A stretch of DNA of 64,000 bases. Source: Nymphalis io. Lineage: Eukaryota; Arthropoda; Insecta; Lepidoptera; Nymphalidae. Under the pieces are notes generated by a model. It searched no databases, was not told the DNA's origin, and was given only the letters and a program-made list of their open reading frames with translations. This document shows positions 22,716-35,461 of the stretch, piece after piece. Where the stretch lies: positions 620,001 to 684,000 of the forward strand of contig NC_065918.1 of the NCBI RefSeq assembly GCF_905147045.1. Reading direction: 5' to 3'. The translations under genes and the position numbers were made by a program. Numbering within the stretch: position 1 is the first letter of the stretch; the number at the start of each line of letters is the position of its first letter.

Positions 22716-23193
22716 CTGTTGACAAAAATAAATGTTAATAATATTGTATTTATAAGGGAGTGTAAAAACAAACAGATTGAAAATGTGCCGTCAAAGTCAT
22801 CGAAGCGTTAAATTTTGTTGTTGAAATCCATCACGCTTAGCATTTGAGCTCATTTTGAATGATTTCTAGTCTGGACCATAACTGTTTTTAAATTCCGAAC
22901 TGTCATACAACAAACCTAAGTTTCATAAATAATGTATTTATAAATTCAGGATAATGTATTCTGATGCTTTGTGACGTCGACAATTAGCCTAGTAACATGG
23001 AATCCCTCCTTTGTTTTCTGAGCAGTACCAACAAAGTGTGCATTAATCCTTTCTTAATTAGAGTAATGGGTCTGACTATCCACACTTCAGTAAAGCTGTG
23101 TTTGTCTGCATGTTACCCCTAATCTTAAAAACAAATGCTTTGAGCGGTCAAATCTGCAAAATATAAAATGTAGTTATACTGGAAGATACTTAC

Positions 23194-23386
23194 TTCGTTG
23201 TAATATGGACAGTTTGTGCTCTCCTTAACGCTTGTGAATTTGGTCATTTCGCCGACTTTAATCATAACCATCGGGTCCATGTTCAGGCCAGCCAACTGCC
23301 TAGCCTCAATTATCGTGATGCAGACTTGAAAGTCTTCAGACTTAAGGGCCGCTTTTTCAGATGTATCTTCTATCATAGCACGAATC
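23194..23386 (-). CDS. Otof: Otoferlin-like ferlin, exon 5 (C2B, first half)
   Basis: The exon encodes IRAMIEDTSEKAALKSEDFQ, then VCITIIEARQLAGLNMDPMV, then MIKVGEMTKFTSVKESTNCP and YYNE. The run ITVIEARQL.GLNMDP.V and ES TNCPYYNE is the most diagnostic ferlin C2B signature in the window. MDP supplies the second loop-1 Asp; the first position is Asn. The acceptor is TTTTTTAG; one base completes a Met codon with exon 4. The donor is GTAAGT, phase 0. Confidence 0.96.
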
Positions 23387-24224
23387 CTAAAAAAAATATG
23401 ATTATAATAATGGAACTTTCCTGTATATTTCCTAGTATGTGATCTGTAAAATAACGTCACACCTTTGGAACATTTATTTAACAGCAAATAGTCTCGGGTA
23501 GATTATAGACAAGATAAAATTGGTTCTGTAGAATAATAACAATAAGAGCTATTGTTGTTTTGTCTTAATTGTGTTAGAGTTAACAAGGCGATCAGCCTTC
23601 GCTTCAGTTGGCAGCTTAATTATTTGTTCGATAGAAAAACCTTACCCTTTCTTCGTTCGATTAATTATATAATGTTGTTTCGTTCAGTATTATAAGGCTA
23701 CATGTAAGGTATCGCTTGTTATTATTAGCATTAATATGAGCGGTACTTATAAGTATTTTAATTTCAGAGAATATCGAGCAGTGCCACATTAACAGACTAA
23801 GTAAATGTCCCACTTTTACTTGTACTTTATTTACTTACGAGACTTTACAGAGAACAAAAAGGATAATATTTACTTTAAAACATACTCTAGCGATTCGGGA
23901 ATATCAAAGTGAAGTATATTTTTATTTTAAAAACGAAACTATGTTTCTATTTATTTTACTCCATATTTATTTAATCGTTTTCTTTGATAAATATATTTTC
24001 GATAATATTATTTTCGATAACCATCACTATTGTTTTTTTTTTGATTTTCAACTCAGCATGACTGTTATTTTCGGAATTGTGCTGACGTCTCCAGCAAGAT
24101 GGCCGAGGCACACCCTGCTCTGCTCTGAAGGAAAAGATTGAAGCTTCTCCTCGAATAAAGAATATGCCTTAGCTCTATAATTCGGACATAAAAACAGTAC
24201 AGTAAAAGAACAGTAAATACTTAC

Positions 24225-24494
24225 ATGCTCTTTGCTCTTGAAATAGTAGTAGGTAAGCGGGGTTGTGAAGTCTCTATTAATACATTATCATCAGACGATA
24301 ATGAGGTCTGGCTCATCCCTCTTTCCATATCAGTGGATGTTCCAGGCATGTCCAAAAGGAGCTGCCCATCATCACCTGTGCTACGGTGCCGGCGACCCAG
24401 ACGCATAAAACTTCTCATTGCGCTTAAAGCTGATTGTTTGGCTGACTGCTGTCGTGCTATGATTTCGGTCTTACTACCCAATGACAAGCCCCGA
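24225..24494 (-). CDS. Otof: Otoferlin-like ferlin, exon 4 (C2A-C2B linker)
   Basis: The exon encodes RGLSLGSKTEIIARQQS, a basic helix-like AMRSFMRLGRRHRSTG, then a Ser/Thr/acid-rich part (GMSQTSLSSDDNVLIE) ending SRAKSM. Otoferlins carry a similar low-complexity linker with a basic AMKLGK-like patch and a VSLASVTAL-like Ser-rich stretch, so position and composition agree though identity is low. The acceptor TTACAG completes a Ser codon from exon 3; the donor is GTAAGT and the exon ends in phase 2 (AT). Confidence 0.9.
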
Positions 24495-24825
24495 CTGTAA
24501 GAAAAAATAAATTGATCAAGACTTTGCTAACTTTTATAGTAATCCAGAAACAACTCACTGATAGTATGTGATTATAAAATAAAATCTTATACCTATTTTC
24601 TATTTCTTGTATCTATTTATCTTATATTTATTTTTAAGCCTACAAGAAAAAAAGGGAATAATTTTTAACACAGTTTTTGTTTTATGGCTGTGACAATATT
24701 TTTAATATGCTCACATAATACTTCTCTTTTATTACTTATTTTTATACTTTATTACTAAATATTGATTGTTCTTTATACGTACGTTTGTATGACTAATAGT
24801 AAAGGCTACCAAATTAAATGTTTAC

Positions 24826-25271
24826 CTTAAAATACGTTTCCCGGCCCTTTTCAGTCTGCGCGTACGCGACTCTCTCAGATCTACAGAGATTTTGGCGACA
24901 TCTTCCTTTTTCATTTTGAAAGATGTCTCCAGAATTTCTATGTTTTTCTGGAGACTTTCTAGAGTATTATCATCGTCGCCGTCAGATTGTGGCGCGGAAC
25001 TCTGTGAGGAGGGGCCCGGGATAGCAGGTGGTATATTATTCTGTGAGGATCCCCTTGAAGAACCTGGTTCGGACGAACCTCGACTGATATGAACAGACGG
25101 GATAGTGTGTGGTGGTTGTGACGAGCGTACCCTTTGAGGTGGTATCTGGGGTAACTGAGCCCGTGTACTATGCCGCGGTGGTAATTCGACAACACGTGGG
25201 TTGATTTCATGTTCATGGGTACGTATCGTCGTATCCGGTGGTGTGTAGATTACGTCCATTTCGATACATGC
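24826..25271 (-). CDS. Otof: Otoferlin-like ferlin, exon 3 (C2A end and linker)
   Basis: The largest exon (446 nt). It opens ACIEMDVIYTPPDTTI, the last C2A strand, where otoferlin has SL..EVRYQ..DGT. A ~75-residue Pro/Ser/Gln-rich stretch follows with PxxP motifs (ELPPRHS, LPQIPPQR) and Ser/Gly repeats. After an acidic DGDDDN comes a charged helix, LESLQKNIEILETSFKMKKE then VAKISVDLRESRTRRLKRAG, with coiled-coil-like heptads. The acceptor is TTATCAG, the donor GTAAAC. It starts in phase 0 and ends in phase 2. Confidence 0.92.
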
Positions 25272-25598
25272 CTGATAAAGAAAAAAAATAGTGAAACTTA
25301 ATAATTTTTAAAAGTAAAATTTATTTTAAAAATATAGCAAGTGTTTCCTTAATTTTCCACTTTTATTTTATCATTAAAGGTAGTGTTTTTCCAGCTCTTA
25401 AAAGTATTCAATAAAATTATCTATCAAAATCGACCATAAGTAGGCGAAGATATCAGGTATCGTACTCGTATACACAATATCACAATGTGACTTGTACTGT
25501 ACTTATACTTTCATATTTTTTTTTCAATGGGTCCGTTTTTGAAATTCCATTCCATTAAATAACTTTGGTTTCCTTATGGGTAAAACACCCTCACCTAA

Positions 25599-25814
25599 TT
25601 GCAGTTATGTAATATCATAGAAGACACGTATCATGAAATAATGGAGTGTGCTCGAAACGAAGCTGATAGAATATATTTTTTACGTTTAATTAATTATTGC
25701 GGAGAGGTGGGGGCATGTAACAGTGTCCTCGCTGACCCAACATCAGAACCAGCGAAAGTTTTGTACAAGCTAGTGAACGATCTTATTAAGAATGATGTAA
25801 ACGCTATGACATGA
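25599..25814 (+). other. Unrecognised 71-codon ORF with poly-A signal downstream
   Basis: The frame opens at TTGCAG, which looks like a splice acceptor, and runs to a stop at 25814. The protein (CNIIEDTYHEIMECARNE, LINYCGEVGACNSVLADP, KVLYKLVNDLIKND) has four Cys and amphipathic helices but no family I recognise. About 85 nt downstream an AATAAA at 25899 is followed by an A tract (25912-25924). Between them a possible stem (GAGGGT ... ACCCTC) occurs. It is either the last exon of a nested plus-strand gene or a 5'-truncated retrocopy of an mRNA. It is antisense to the ferlin gene, ~330 nt upstream of exon 3. Confidence 0.4.
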
Positions 25815-26650
25815 ATGATGTAATTAAGCAATGTGAAAAGTTTAATGTTCTGTAAGCACTATGAGGGTGGCATTTTCTTCAAGAAAAAACCCTCTTTAAA
25901 ATAAATGAAATAAAAAAAAAAAAACAAAAATAGGCTTGCAATTTCGTAATATAGTTTTAAGATAAATCCTAACAGTTTTATTAACGATTTATACTTTCGG
26001 GTGCCTATTTATGGTTGAAACCGAGGCAGTAATAATGAATGAACGGTAGCTCCCATTTGTTCCTATGCCCTGCTCTCGGCGAATAAAATATTTATAATCA
26101 TATATAATAACTCTTTGAAGCACAAATAATATATTTACATTATGTACTACTAGTGGTAGCTTATATAGCTACAATTTCGCTAAAACACAAACAAACTTAT
26201 ACAAACAAATATATATATTATTCGTATATTACCAAAAAATTGTTACTATTGGCTAATTTAAAATGACAATTTTTTTTTTGTTTTGTTGAATCGGCTTATC
26301 AGGAATTGAATTGTCAAACGTTATAACTTAGTCCGGGAATTCACGAGAGCCGAAAATTGTATTTCAAAACAAAATCACGTTAAGAACATTTCGTTTATTT
26401 ATAACATTAATAAATTATATTAACATTAAAATATAAAAGCATTTTTTAACATTGTCGAATACTAACCTTAATATTATCACTGAGGGTTTCGGAATTTAAA
26501 ATATACGATGGCCTATCCAGGTAATCTGAATTGGTCCTATCACCAGAGTTTTATCGAAATCGAATCTTTAAAACTACAGTTTTGTACCAGATTTGTATTT
26601 ATTTCGATATAGATTTATCCCATTATGATTTTAAAAACAAAAAAATACTA

Positions 26651-26678
26651 ATTTATTTATTTATTTATTTATTTAATT
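26651..26678. repeat. (TTTA)n microsatellite
   Basis: About seven TTTA units in a row. Confidence 0.9.
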
Positions 26679-27974
26679 TCTTGATGAGGAAGCCAATATT
26701 ATATACTAAGAAATAAATTTTCTTAATAAGTATATAAAAATAGTGTTACAAAGTATATACCAATTACAGCTAAACTTAACATTAAATAGAAGTTCTTGCT
26801 CAAATTGATCAAAAACTGACTATTGAATAGCATTATGATCTAATAAAAAAGTTTTAATATTTCTAATGTAAAGTTAAATATAAAAAAAAAATATTACACG
26901 TTTTTATTTTTGAATCCGAGATATTCAGGGATTAATACTCCATAAATGCTCATACAACTACCTAGTGCGAGTATAAAGTGACAATGAAAAGCAATTTCCC
27001 ATTTCCTAAATTAAAAAAAAATATATGAACCTCCATACTTACTTTTATTATATAAAATATTTAATCTCTCTTAGGGATGAATTTTCAAAAATACCTTCTT
27101 ACTCAACCTATGTTATATGTCCATCTCAATTATTCGAACACGTCAAAATTCTCTTACTGAGAGTCACGTTGCCTGACAGTTAAATCGTGTAATATACATA
27201 CCGTTTCGTAGAATGTTAGCAACCGTCCACATTTAACACTGGTCATATATCTGTGTTACAAGTTAGCTTTTACTAATGCAAATGAAATGCTATTTCTGGA
27301 TATGTCAAAAGCAAGTTCCATCCATTTAATGTCCTGGATTTTAACAGTTGGAATATATAATAGTGGCAAACAGCCTGTAAATGTCACATTATGTAAATTT
27401 CCAGAGCAGTCAGGAGGACTGCTATGGAGTATTTCTCGACATAGATAACCAATAAAGGTTTAATCATAGGATCTCTGGGTCAAGTACACATGTGGCAGGA
27501 CAGCGCAAATTATGCAAGAACGTTAACTCAGTAGTGCATGCTTGGAATTGAACTCGCGATATTGGTTGAGATTTATGTATCCTGAGCCTTCAACTGGCGA
27601 AATTTCTTCAAAAATTCTAGTAATAATCGTACGTTTGATATAAAAAATAATTATTATTTAACATTAATAAATGGAATGGACTACGTAGGAGTATGTATTG
27701 TGGAGTCCGAAAAATTAACTATTTATCCGGCAACAAATTAATGGGCGAATGTAGGGCGTGAAAATAGAGTATGTGAATAATTTGGGACTCCTGGGAGGAA
27801 ATCTCGTTCGAAATGCAGTTAGTCGTGAAAACTGGTTATAACTTGAAAATTACAAATTTTATCTTTATGACCACACTAGCGTAAGAGTGATAATGGGGAT
27901 TAACATCAAAATTGTGATTAATATATGGTTGGCCGCCCGCAGGTCAGGTCGTAGCAGTATCAGCCCTGAGTCTG

Positions 27975-28273
27975 TTTTTTTTTTTTTATAAAATAGGAAG
28001 GCGGACGAGCATATGGGCCACGTAATGGTAAGTAGTCACCAACGCCCATAGAAATTGGCTTTGTAAGAAATGTTAACCGTCGCTTACATCGACTATGTGC
28101 CACCAATCTTGGGAACTAAGATGTTATGTTTCTTATGCCTGTAATTACACGGGCTCACTCACCCTGCAAACTGGAATACAACAATACCAAGTACTGCTGT
28201 TTTGCGGTAGAATATCGGATGAGTAGGTGGTACCCATCCAGACGAACTTGCACAAAGCCCTACCACCAGTAAA
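27975..28273 (-). mobile_element. Family B poly-A repeat copy
   Basis: Begins with a T tract (reverse poly-A), then AAAATAGGAAGGCGGACGAG and CATATGGGCCACG, through TACTGCTGTTTTGCGG to CGAACTTGCACAAAGCCC. Length and block order match the 14.36-kb copy. A family A SINE fragment in opposite orientation starts immediately after it. Confidence 0.88.
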
Positions 28274-28432
28274 GTTGGAAGTTTGAATACTTTCCGAGGT
28301 ACTTCCGTGTCGAGACAAGGAGAAAGCACGTAAAGCCGTTGTTTTTCCTGCACACACACTTGTGCACTATAATGTGTCCTGTGCAATTGGCAAATCTCTT
28401 TTGAGATTGGTCGTCTTGGCCAAAGTCGGTCA
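28274..28432 (+). mobile_element. SINE family A, 3' part
   Basis: Contains GTTGGAAGTTTGAATAC, AAGCACGTAAAGCCGTTG, CACTTGTGCACTATAATG and TTTTGAGATTGGTCGTC. The head is missing and the middle is shortened. Confidence 0.75.
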
Positions 28433-28936
28433 AGTGGACATCAACTTAAGTTACAAATAATTTAAAACTCCCACTGGATTTGCACTGTTTTAAGCCTTCG
28501 GTTCAGATTCAAAATATATTTTAATCAATGGATCTCCTCGCTTAGCTTTATATTGAAACTAAATTTTATATACGTCATTTTGCTCTAACCGTAGCAATAT
28601 ACTAATAAATATTTACTTCGATATCAATGTTGCCCCATGAGAACAAGGGACGCTGTATTTTTCTAACAAATTGACAATTATTTTGGATAAAAATAGCCCT
28701 CGGTTTATAACTGAGGCTCTTTATATGGACCTACATATTTCAAAATCGAATATCGAACTGTGATATAATATAACTGATTACAATAAACATTTAAATAAGT
28801 ATGTATATGTTAAGCAAAATTAAAAATAACTACCATACAGTTAATATATTATACAGTTAATATATCGTTGGTTATTTATAATATATATAAATATTATTTT
28901 ATTATGTAAAACTAAATATTTATTATGTAAAACTAA

Positions 28937-29220
28937 AGTAACGCCCTGTTAATGTTCCATTGCCGGGCTAAGGCCTTCTCGCCCTTTTGAGGAGAAGGCT
29001 TAGAGCTTATTACACCACGCTGTTCCAATGCGAGTTGGTAGAATACACATGTAGCATAATTTCAATAGAATTAGACACATGCAGGTTCCTTTACCGTCAA
29101 GCACGAGATGTTTTATAAACACAAATTAAGCACATGAGAATTCAGTGCTGCTTGCCCGGGTTTGAACCCACCATCATTGGTTAAGATTCACGCGTTCTAA
29201 CCACTAGGCCATCTCGGCTT
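28937..29220 (-). mobile_element. SINE family C copy, nearly complete
   Basis: Read in reverse it begins with a tRNA-like head: AGCCGAGATGGCCTAGTGGT (A box) and GGTGGGTTCAAACCCGGG (B box). It continues through TGCTTAATTTGTG and GTGTCTAAT to the 3' end with GGCCTTAGCCCGGCAATGG. The 3' end resembles that of the RTE elements here. Confidence 0.9.
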
Positions 29221-31533
29221 TTTGATTAATTATTATGTAAATCAATGATATTCATCTTTTGTTTCTCGCGTGGTGTATACAATATCGAATAATAATAACG
29301 ATACAGTAACATTGAATGCTTCAAAATTCATCATTAACGAAAATAATCATACCCGATTGTCTGTGAATTTTGCATTATACAATACTGTTAATTAGTTTTT
29401 GTACGTGCATGAACTGAAAACCTTACTTATGAACATATTGTCTATTTCTGTCCACATTGATTTGACGTACGAAACAATCAAAACTTAAACAACACTTATA
29501 TACATAAACCCGTTAATTTCTAATAATTATTCGATGATCAAAAAAAAAACATTACAACGGCTGTTCAAAAAAAAAAAAATGTCACAGAAGCAACAATTGC
29601 AAATTATTTATGCATGCATTAAGTATGCACGTCGCATTTCACACAAACCAGGGACAATATGATATGTGACAATATTAAGTACAATATAGCAGTTTAATAC
29701 AATTTTGATATTGCTCTACCCGCATGAATCATGATGGCATATAATTAACATTGACACTTCAATAGGCTATTTAACGCGAAGAGTTTTTTAAATCGGAAGG
29801 CTAGATTTTGACATTAGCGCGATCAATGAGACAACCTCTTCAACTTTATTATATTATGCCCTAGTTAAGTTCGCTTTTGTTTGTGTTATATATATTTTTA
29901 TTATCATGTATAAACCCATCGCAGGGCATCCTAAACGGATAACTTGAAAATTTTTCATCGTCACTATGAAGTTCTTTACACGGCAACTAGGCTTTTAATT
30001 TTAACAAAGTTAAGTAATAAATAAAAAAATTATATTTTTAATATTATTATTAATTTTTATATCAAGATTCATCAAATCATTTAAAGATATAATTGATGGG
30101 AGAAATATATTAGTCTCTCCTCTTATATTTCTCGTCGGAGATTTTCCAAACCATCTTGTCCTCCTGTACTTATTTCTAGTTTTTAATTAAATTTGGTCAA
30201 AACATCATCAGATTTATAGATACTCGGATTCAATGTAATTTTTTGTTATCATTTTCATATTTCGTTTTATGTATTTTATTATAAGCGGTAATTGTTTATC
30301 TGTCACAAATTTTACATATTCCACAAATATAAAAAACGATTTACTTATATATTTCAATTTGAAGGACATGAATATATAAACTTGAATTTGAAGCTAATTT
30401 TTGGGTCGCTTATGCTGAAGCGCAGCATTTTCCACTGCCACAGCCCTTTGTTTCTCAGACATGAGACAGGTTCTATGTCAGACTTAGCGTGAAACAAGCT
30501 TCATTTAATGTATTTACTAATTAATTTGACCATCAATTATGAAGTATCTAGAATAGCTTTATGAAATAAATAATTAATAGTATTAATTTCAATTAGAAAT
30601 TGTACGGTACGGGCGATTTATTTATTATTAAGAATAATAAATAATTGATTAGATAACCTAATTAAATTTTGATGGGATTGAGGATAAGCCAGTAGCTGTT
30701 TACAACCAACACAAACTCGTTGGCGTTTTTTTTATATGACTATGTTATTTCATTTTGCTTTTGGCTTTTATTAACCTTTTAAGCGTTACCAGACGGAAGC
30801 TACAGAATCTGCCTAGAAATTTAAGCCATCGCGGCTCGGAGTGACTCCAGACCAGAGGGTCTCCTAGGATATCGTACCAGAATGGCTTAGAACGTGTTCA
30901 ATATGCTGGTACGCTCTACCATTTGTAGTAGTTCGAAGAAGTGAGAAGTAGTTCCCACTAGTCTTCGTTTAAGTGTGAAAAGTTTAATGTTTTCCCTAAA
31001 CACACTTTTATACTCATTATAGAACATTATGTGCTCCGAGAAATGCTTATAATGAAATGCCCCTTTACAAAATTACTTTGTGGGGTACATCGTATGATGA
31101 TGAAATATTTAAAAATATTTAGCATAAACTTTATAAATATAGGGAAAGCCTTTTTCTGCAACAAGTTTCTTGGCTTACGGCCAATAAATATTCAACAGAG
31201 TATATTTAGATTTACCTTTACAATTTGATGAAAGCGTGTGTATGCAGGATACCTGTTGATAAAGACAAGGTCGCAGAAACGATTTTCGCTTAGAAAAGTA
31301 TAGGGTCGGTTATACCAATGTTTATTTTCAAAAAGATCAGATAAGTTTATGTCACTAGTTGTATGAGTTTCAACAAATTTAACAAGTCTGATTTATGTAT
31401 TCGAGGATGGGGTCTAATTTGAAATAAAAAACGTAATCATGCACTAAACGAATATTTTATAGTAGCAGGCTACCCATGTTTTACTGCTGCCAAAAACCTT
31501 GTTTCCTCATAAGGGCATTTGAAGAATAATATA

Positions 31534-31902
31534 ATGTCCTCCAGACCGATTTATTCTGCGGTGGCCAATCTCAAGAGAGGTTAGCCAACTGCGCAGGAGA
31601 TATTATAGTGCACAAGTGTGTGCACAAAAACAGGTGCACTCTATTCCCTAGCTCTCATAATCTGATGAGACGGCAATCCGACACGACCGGAAAGAATTCG
31701 GGCGCAGGACCAACGGCTTTACGTGCTTTCCGAGCTAAGGGAATGTACACACATCCAACTTCCAAACTCCGGGCTGCTACTGAGAATTTTCTGACAGAAA
31801 AACTAAATAAATTTCTGTGGCCCGACTTGGGAAATGACCCTAGGACCTCTGGGTCTAGGGCCTTACATCTAACCACAAGACCAACGACCAACGAGGCAGT
31901 CA
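31534..31902 (-). mobile_element. SINE family A, full-length reference copy
   Basis: The most complete family A copy: 3' end CCTCCAGACCGATTT, body blocks GAGACGGCAATCCGACACGA and GGCTGCTACTGAGAATTTTC, then the reversed tRNA-like head with TGGCCCGACTTGGGAAATGA (B box) and CTAACCACAAGACCAACGA (A box). The outer flank at the 3' side is AAT-rich instead of poly-A, suggesting an RTE/L2-type mobilising partner. Confidence 0.92.
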
Positions 31903-32771
31903 ATTTGAAGAATATTACATTGAAAGAATAATAATTCGCTAAAATTGTACAATATATCCGTGTTACACGATATTTTCGTTTAATCTTGGGCATGAGATAA
32001 GTTACAGGCTCGTAACACTTTTCAAAAAAGTCGCACCGAATTTATTTAGTAATATTAATTAAGATGTCGTTCAATTGGTTTCAATTCAGAATAATTTAAA
32101 TTTTAAATTTAACAAATTTTTTATAATTTAATATATATATAGTACACGCAATGACTACGATTAAATCGAGGTCAGTTTATTGTAAAGCATTGAATTCCTC
32201 TTTATGTAACATTCATACAATGTATCTAGCGATTCGAGAGCTCTGATCAAACAAGACCTGTTGAACCTGCCATGTGCACACATCAATTGTTGGAAATCTC
32301 CTATTGAAGTACATACATATAAACCGATGTCAACGCATATACTATTTCTATTTACATGTGCATTAAAGTTATATAAGAGGAAAAATATATAATTATGTGA
32401 CACGTGATAAGTCAAAATTTAAAGCCTCCAATTAAAAGAATTAAGTTAAACCAGTTCGCAGTTGCTCGTTAATACGAGTTGCATTGCAGTATAGTCCATT
32501 GCAGTATCTATAAAATGAAATCTACGCCGAAGTTATGTTTCAAATACTGGTGGTGCTATGCGTTACCGTGATATTACTTACCGCCTTAGCCTACTAAGGC
32601 ATCTAGGTGGTAATCTCGCCTTCTAATAAGTCATTCTACCGTCATACAGCATTTATATTGCTGTGGTAGTAATCTGTGCAATTTCGAGAACAGATGTCGC
32701 CATATATTGTCTTCCGCGTTTCGAAGAGCACTTAAATCTTAACATTCCTAATACTATGTCCATAATACACT

Positions 32772-32800
32772 CATATTTGCAAACTCTACTCTACTCTACT
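32772..32800. repeat. (CTCTA)n-like microsatellite
   Basis: CTCTACTCTACTCTACTAC lies just left of the poly-T of the LINE fragment that follows. Confidence 0.8.
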
Positions 32801-32807
32801 ACTTATC

Positions 32808-33228
32808 TTTTTTTTTTATTTAGTCCACAACACTGACTACAATTATACAATCAACCATGACATACAATAATACATTTAACTGAAAATATTTACAATTGAG
32901 TCTTCTCGATGTGGACATTACATGCTTATATGAGGGCTTAAAAGCAAAAAAAAAATACATTAGCTAGTAATTACAGCGTAACATTGGAACAAACATAAGA
33001 AAACTTATAAAAACTATCACCTATAAAATAAAAATAAATAACTAAAAAGCAAAACAGAACTAAAAATTAACCCATTTGTGTAGACATTTTCTTTTTAATG
33101 GCCCTGATATTATCGTTAAAGATATCTATAGTATCTCTAAAACAGTTAGTAAAAGATAGCATTCTATACAGCAGACCATGCTGACCAAGATTTCTTCTTG
33201 TATGAGGCAAACAAAACGTCTTGCGATT
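32808..33228 (-). mobile_element. LINE 3' fragment with C-terminal coding end
   Basis: A T run at 32808-32817 (reverse poly-A) is followed by ~250 nt of 3' UTR, then a reverse-strand frame ending at 33067. It encodes TFCLPHTRRNLGQHGLLYRM, LSFTNCFRDTIDIFNDNI and RAIKKKMSTQMG before a stop. A .PH.RRNLG...L.RML..FN end is typical of CR1/Jockey-type ORF2. The frame breaks at 33229. It is a different family from the 0.65-kb LINE, whose C terminus is unrelated. Confidence 0.7.
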
Positions 33229-34477
33229 CTAATATATAATGATTACCGTACTGCTACTTCTTCTATTTTTGTTTTGTTTAAAACTAAAACTGTTAAGTCA
33301 ATCATAGGAATATATCGGTCAAAGAAATGTAATATTTAAACTCTGAAATTCAATTTTATGCTTCAAATATTAGATCGGATGCGCCAGTGCACTCCCGGGA
33401 CTCATGGTAACTTCATTGAGAGTGACTTTAGTATCTGATAAATATCATTAGGAAGGCGTCCGGCTCAGGGCTCCGCCGGCATTATATCTGATATAACATT
33501 TTATTAACTGACGTTAAAACAGTTTGTGTAAATTGATACTTTTGACCTATTATTCAAAATAAATTATAAATAATTATAATACAAATACTACATCCATTTT
33601 TAACTATTTCATTATCACAAGCAGAAATCGATATGCTTTTGTGAACAGGTCATGTGACTCTTAACCGAAAATCTTTGATCAAATCCGGGCGGGAGCTGAG
33701 GTTCTTACCTTAATTTTTTGACTTTCATTCGCTCATTTACGGGATTTTTAGTTTTAAGGTTATGCTTTTTTGTTAAAGCTGTGAGATGTTCTTACAAGTT
33801 ATGGTTACGGTGTTCAGTGGAGGAGACCAGCAACTCTATTTGCCAAAACTGGGGTGAACTGGGGTGAAAGCCTCTAGCTACTAAGCCAACAAGACAATCA
33901 AACAATTTAAGCTATAATTGCTTGTGAAAGACTTATAAATAATTTATTTAGAGATTTCCTCAAACGTGAGACCACGTTTAAATGTTCCTATATGATCCTA
34001 ATAAATATTAAAATTAGTAATTAATGTTTTGTATCTTATATAGTTTGCTTATACGCTTCTACGAGTGAAAATTTTGTCAATGTTTTTTCTTCTAAAAAAT
34101 AGGCTCGTGATAATTTATATTTACTAAGCATAAGCATTCTATACGTATAATACTAAGGTCTTAAAAAGTAAGACTTGACGTAATATTATTAGCTTTTAAT
34201 CAACGTATTGATTTAAAAATAATAAATATTAATGTACTCAGAAAATCGTATAACAACAACAATTAAACAATAAAAGTTTTTTCTATTTAATCGTCAAAAA
34301 ATATATTGTCAGAGAACATTTTATAATGGCATGCCATGTTTAGTCGTGGGTCTTATACCTTATCTCTTTGAGATCGTGCCAGATTGTCATCCCAGTAGAC
34401 TCCGAGAATAAGAGAACAAAGGGTGGACCTGATGTTTGATGTTTGCACACACACTTGGTTACAGTCCATCCGTATTG

Positions 34478-34806
34478 GTCGCAGACGCGGTGGTCATGGG
34501 TTCAATTCCTAGGTCGGGCCAATAAAAAGTTATTGGGGTTTTCTGTCAGAAAATTCTCAGTAGCAGCCCGGAGTCTGGAAGTTGGAATTGTGTTCACTCT
34601 CTGCCTCGGAAAGCACGTAAAGCCGTTGGTCCTGCGCCTGAACTCTTTCCGATGGTATCGGATTGCCATCCCATCGGATTATGAGAGTTAGGGAATAGAG
34701 AGTGCACCTGTGTTTGCACAAACTTGTGCGCTATAATATCTCCTACGTAGTCGGCTAATCTCCCTTGAGATTGGCCGCCGTGGCCGAAATCGGTCTGGAG
34801 GACATT
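34478..34806 (+). mobile_element. SINE family A copy
   Basis: Contains the B-box-like GGTTCAATTCCTAGGTCGGG, AATAAAAAGTTATTGGGGTT, CAGTAGCAGCCCGGAGTC and GTTGGTCCTGCGCCTGAAC, and ends GGTCTGGAGGACATTACTAA with an AAT-rich tail. The A-box end of the head is diverged. Confidence 0.9.
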
Positions 34807-35443
34807 ACTAATAAATTACTAATAATACTCATTGCATGCATATATATGTATTTGTACAACCAATCATATACAGAAATGATCTAATTCTAAGCCCGTCAAA
34901 GGAATATATTAATAATAAATTCATATATCCATTAAAACATTATACGAATGAATGAAGATGAATATTCACTCATCATTCGTTTAGGTTTTCGTAGCGTTAC
35001 TTTAAACAATAAGGTGTTAATTTTAAATTCATAGTTTGTAATGAAAGTTGGAATAATTAACGTGAAAATAATATGCGCACAAAGCTATTATAGCTAGTTG
35101 AACCTCTGCGAACAAAAATAAACATTAGTCGAGTTATATTCACGCAAATATAAACTATAAGCCATTGGCACAGCTTCTAGATTAAACTAAATGATAATTA
35201 TACCACTATATAATATAGTAACAATCCTCCTGCAGTCACGCAAGAACGAAGGTGTTTTTTTATATGGTCATGTTGACACGCAAATATTGAGATATGTTTT
35301 TGCAACGTGAATGCTTAAAATAATATATTTGAACGATTCTTTAAGGATAAAGTTACGGCGTTAATTAATTTTGTTTGTTTGTAAATAAATATGTTATTTG
35401 GTTTGTATTTTTCATTGAAGCAAAATAGATAACAACCTAATTT

Positions 35444-35461
35444 GTGTGTGTGTGTGTGTGT
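35444..35461. repeat. (GT)n microsatellite
   Basis: Nine uninterrupted GT units. Confidence 0.95.

Noticed and set aside
28145..28386. 70- and 75-codon open frames on the minus strand
   Set aside because: They fall within a family B repeat and a SINE A fragment.
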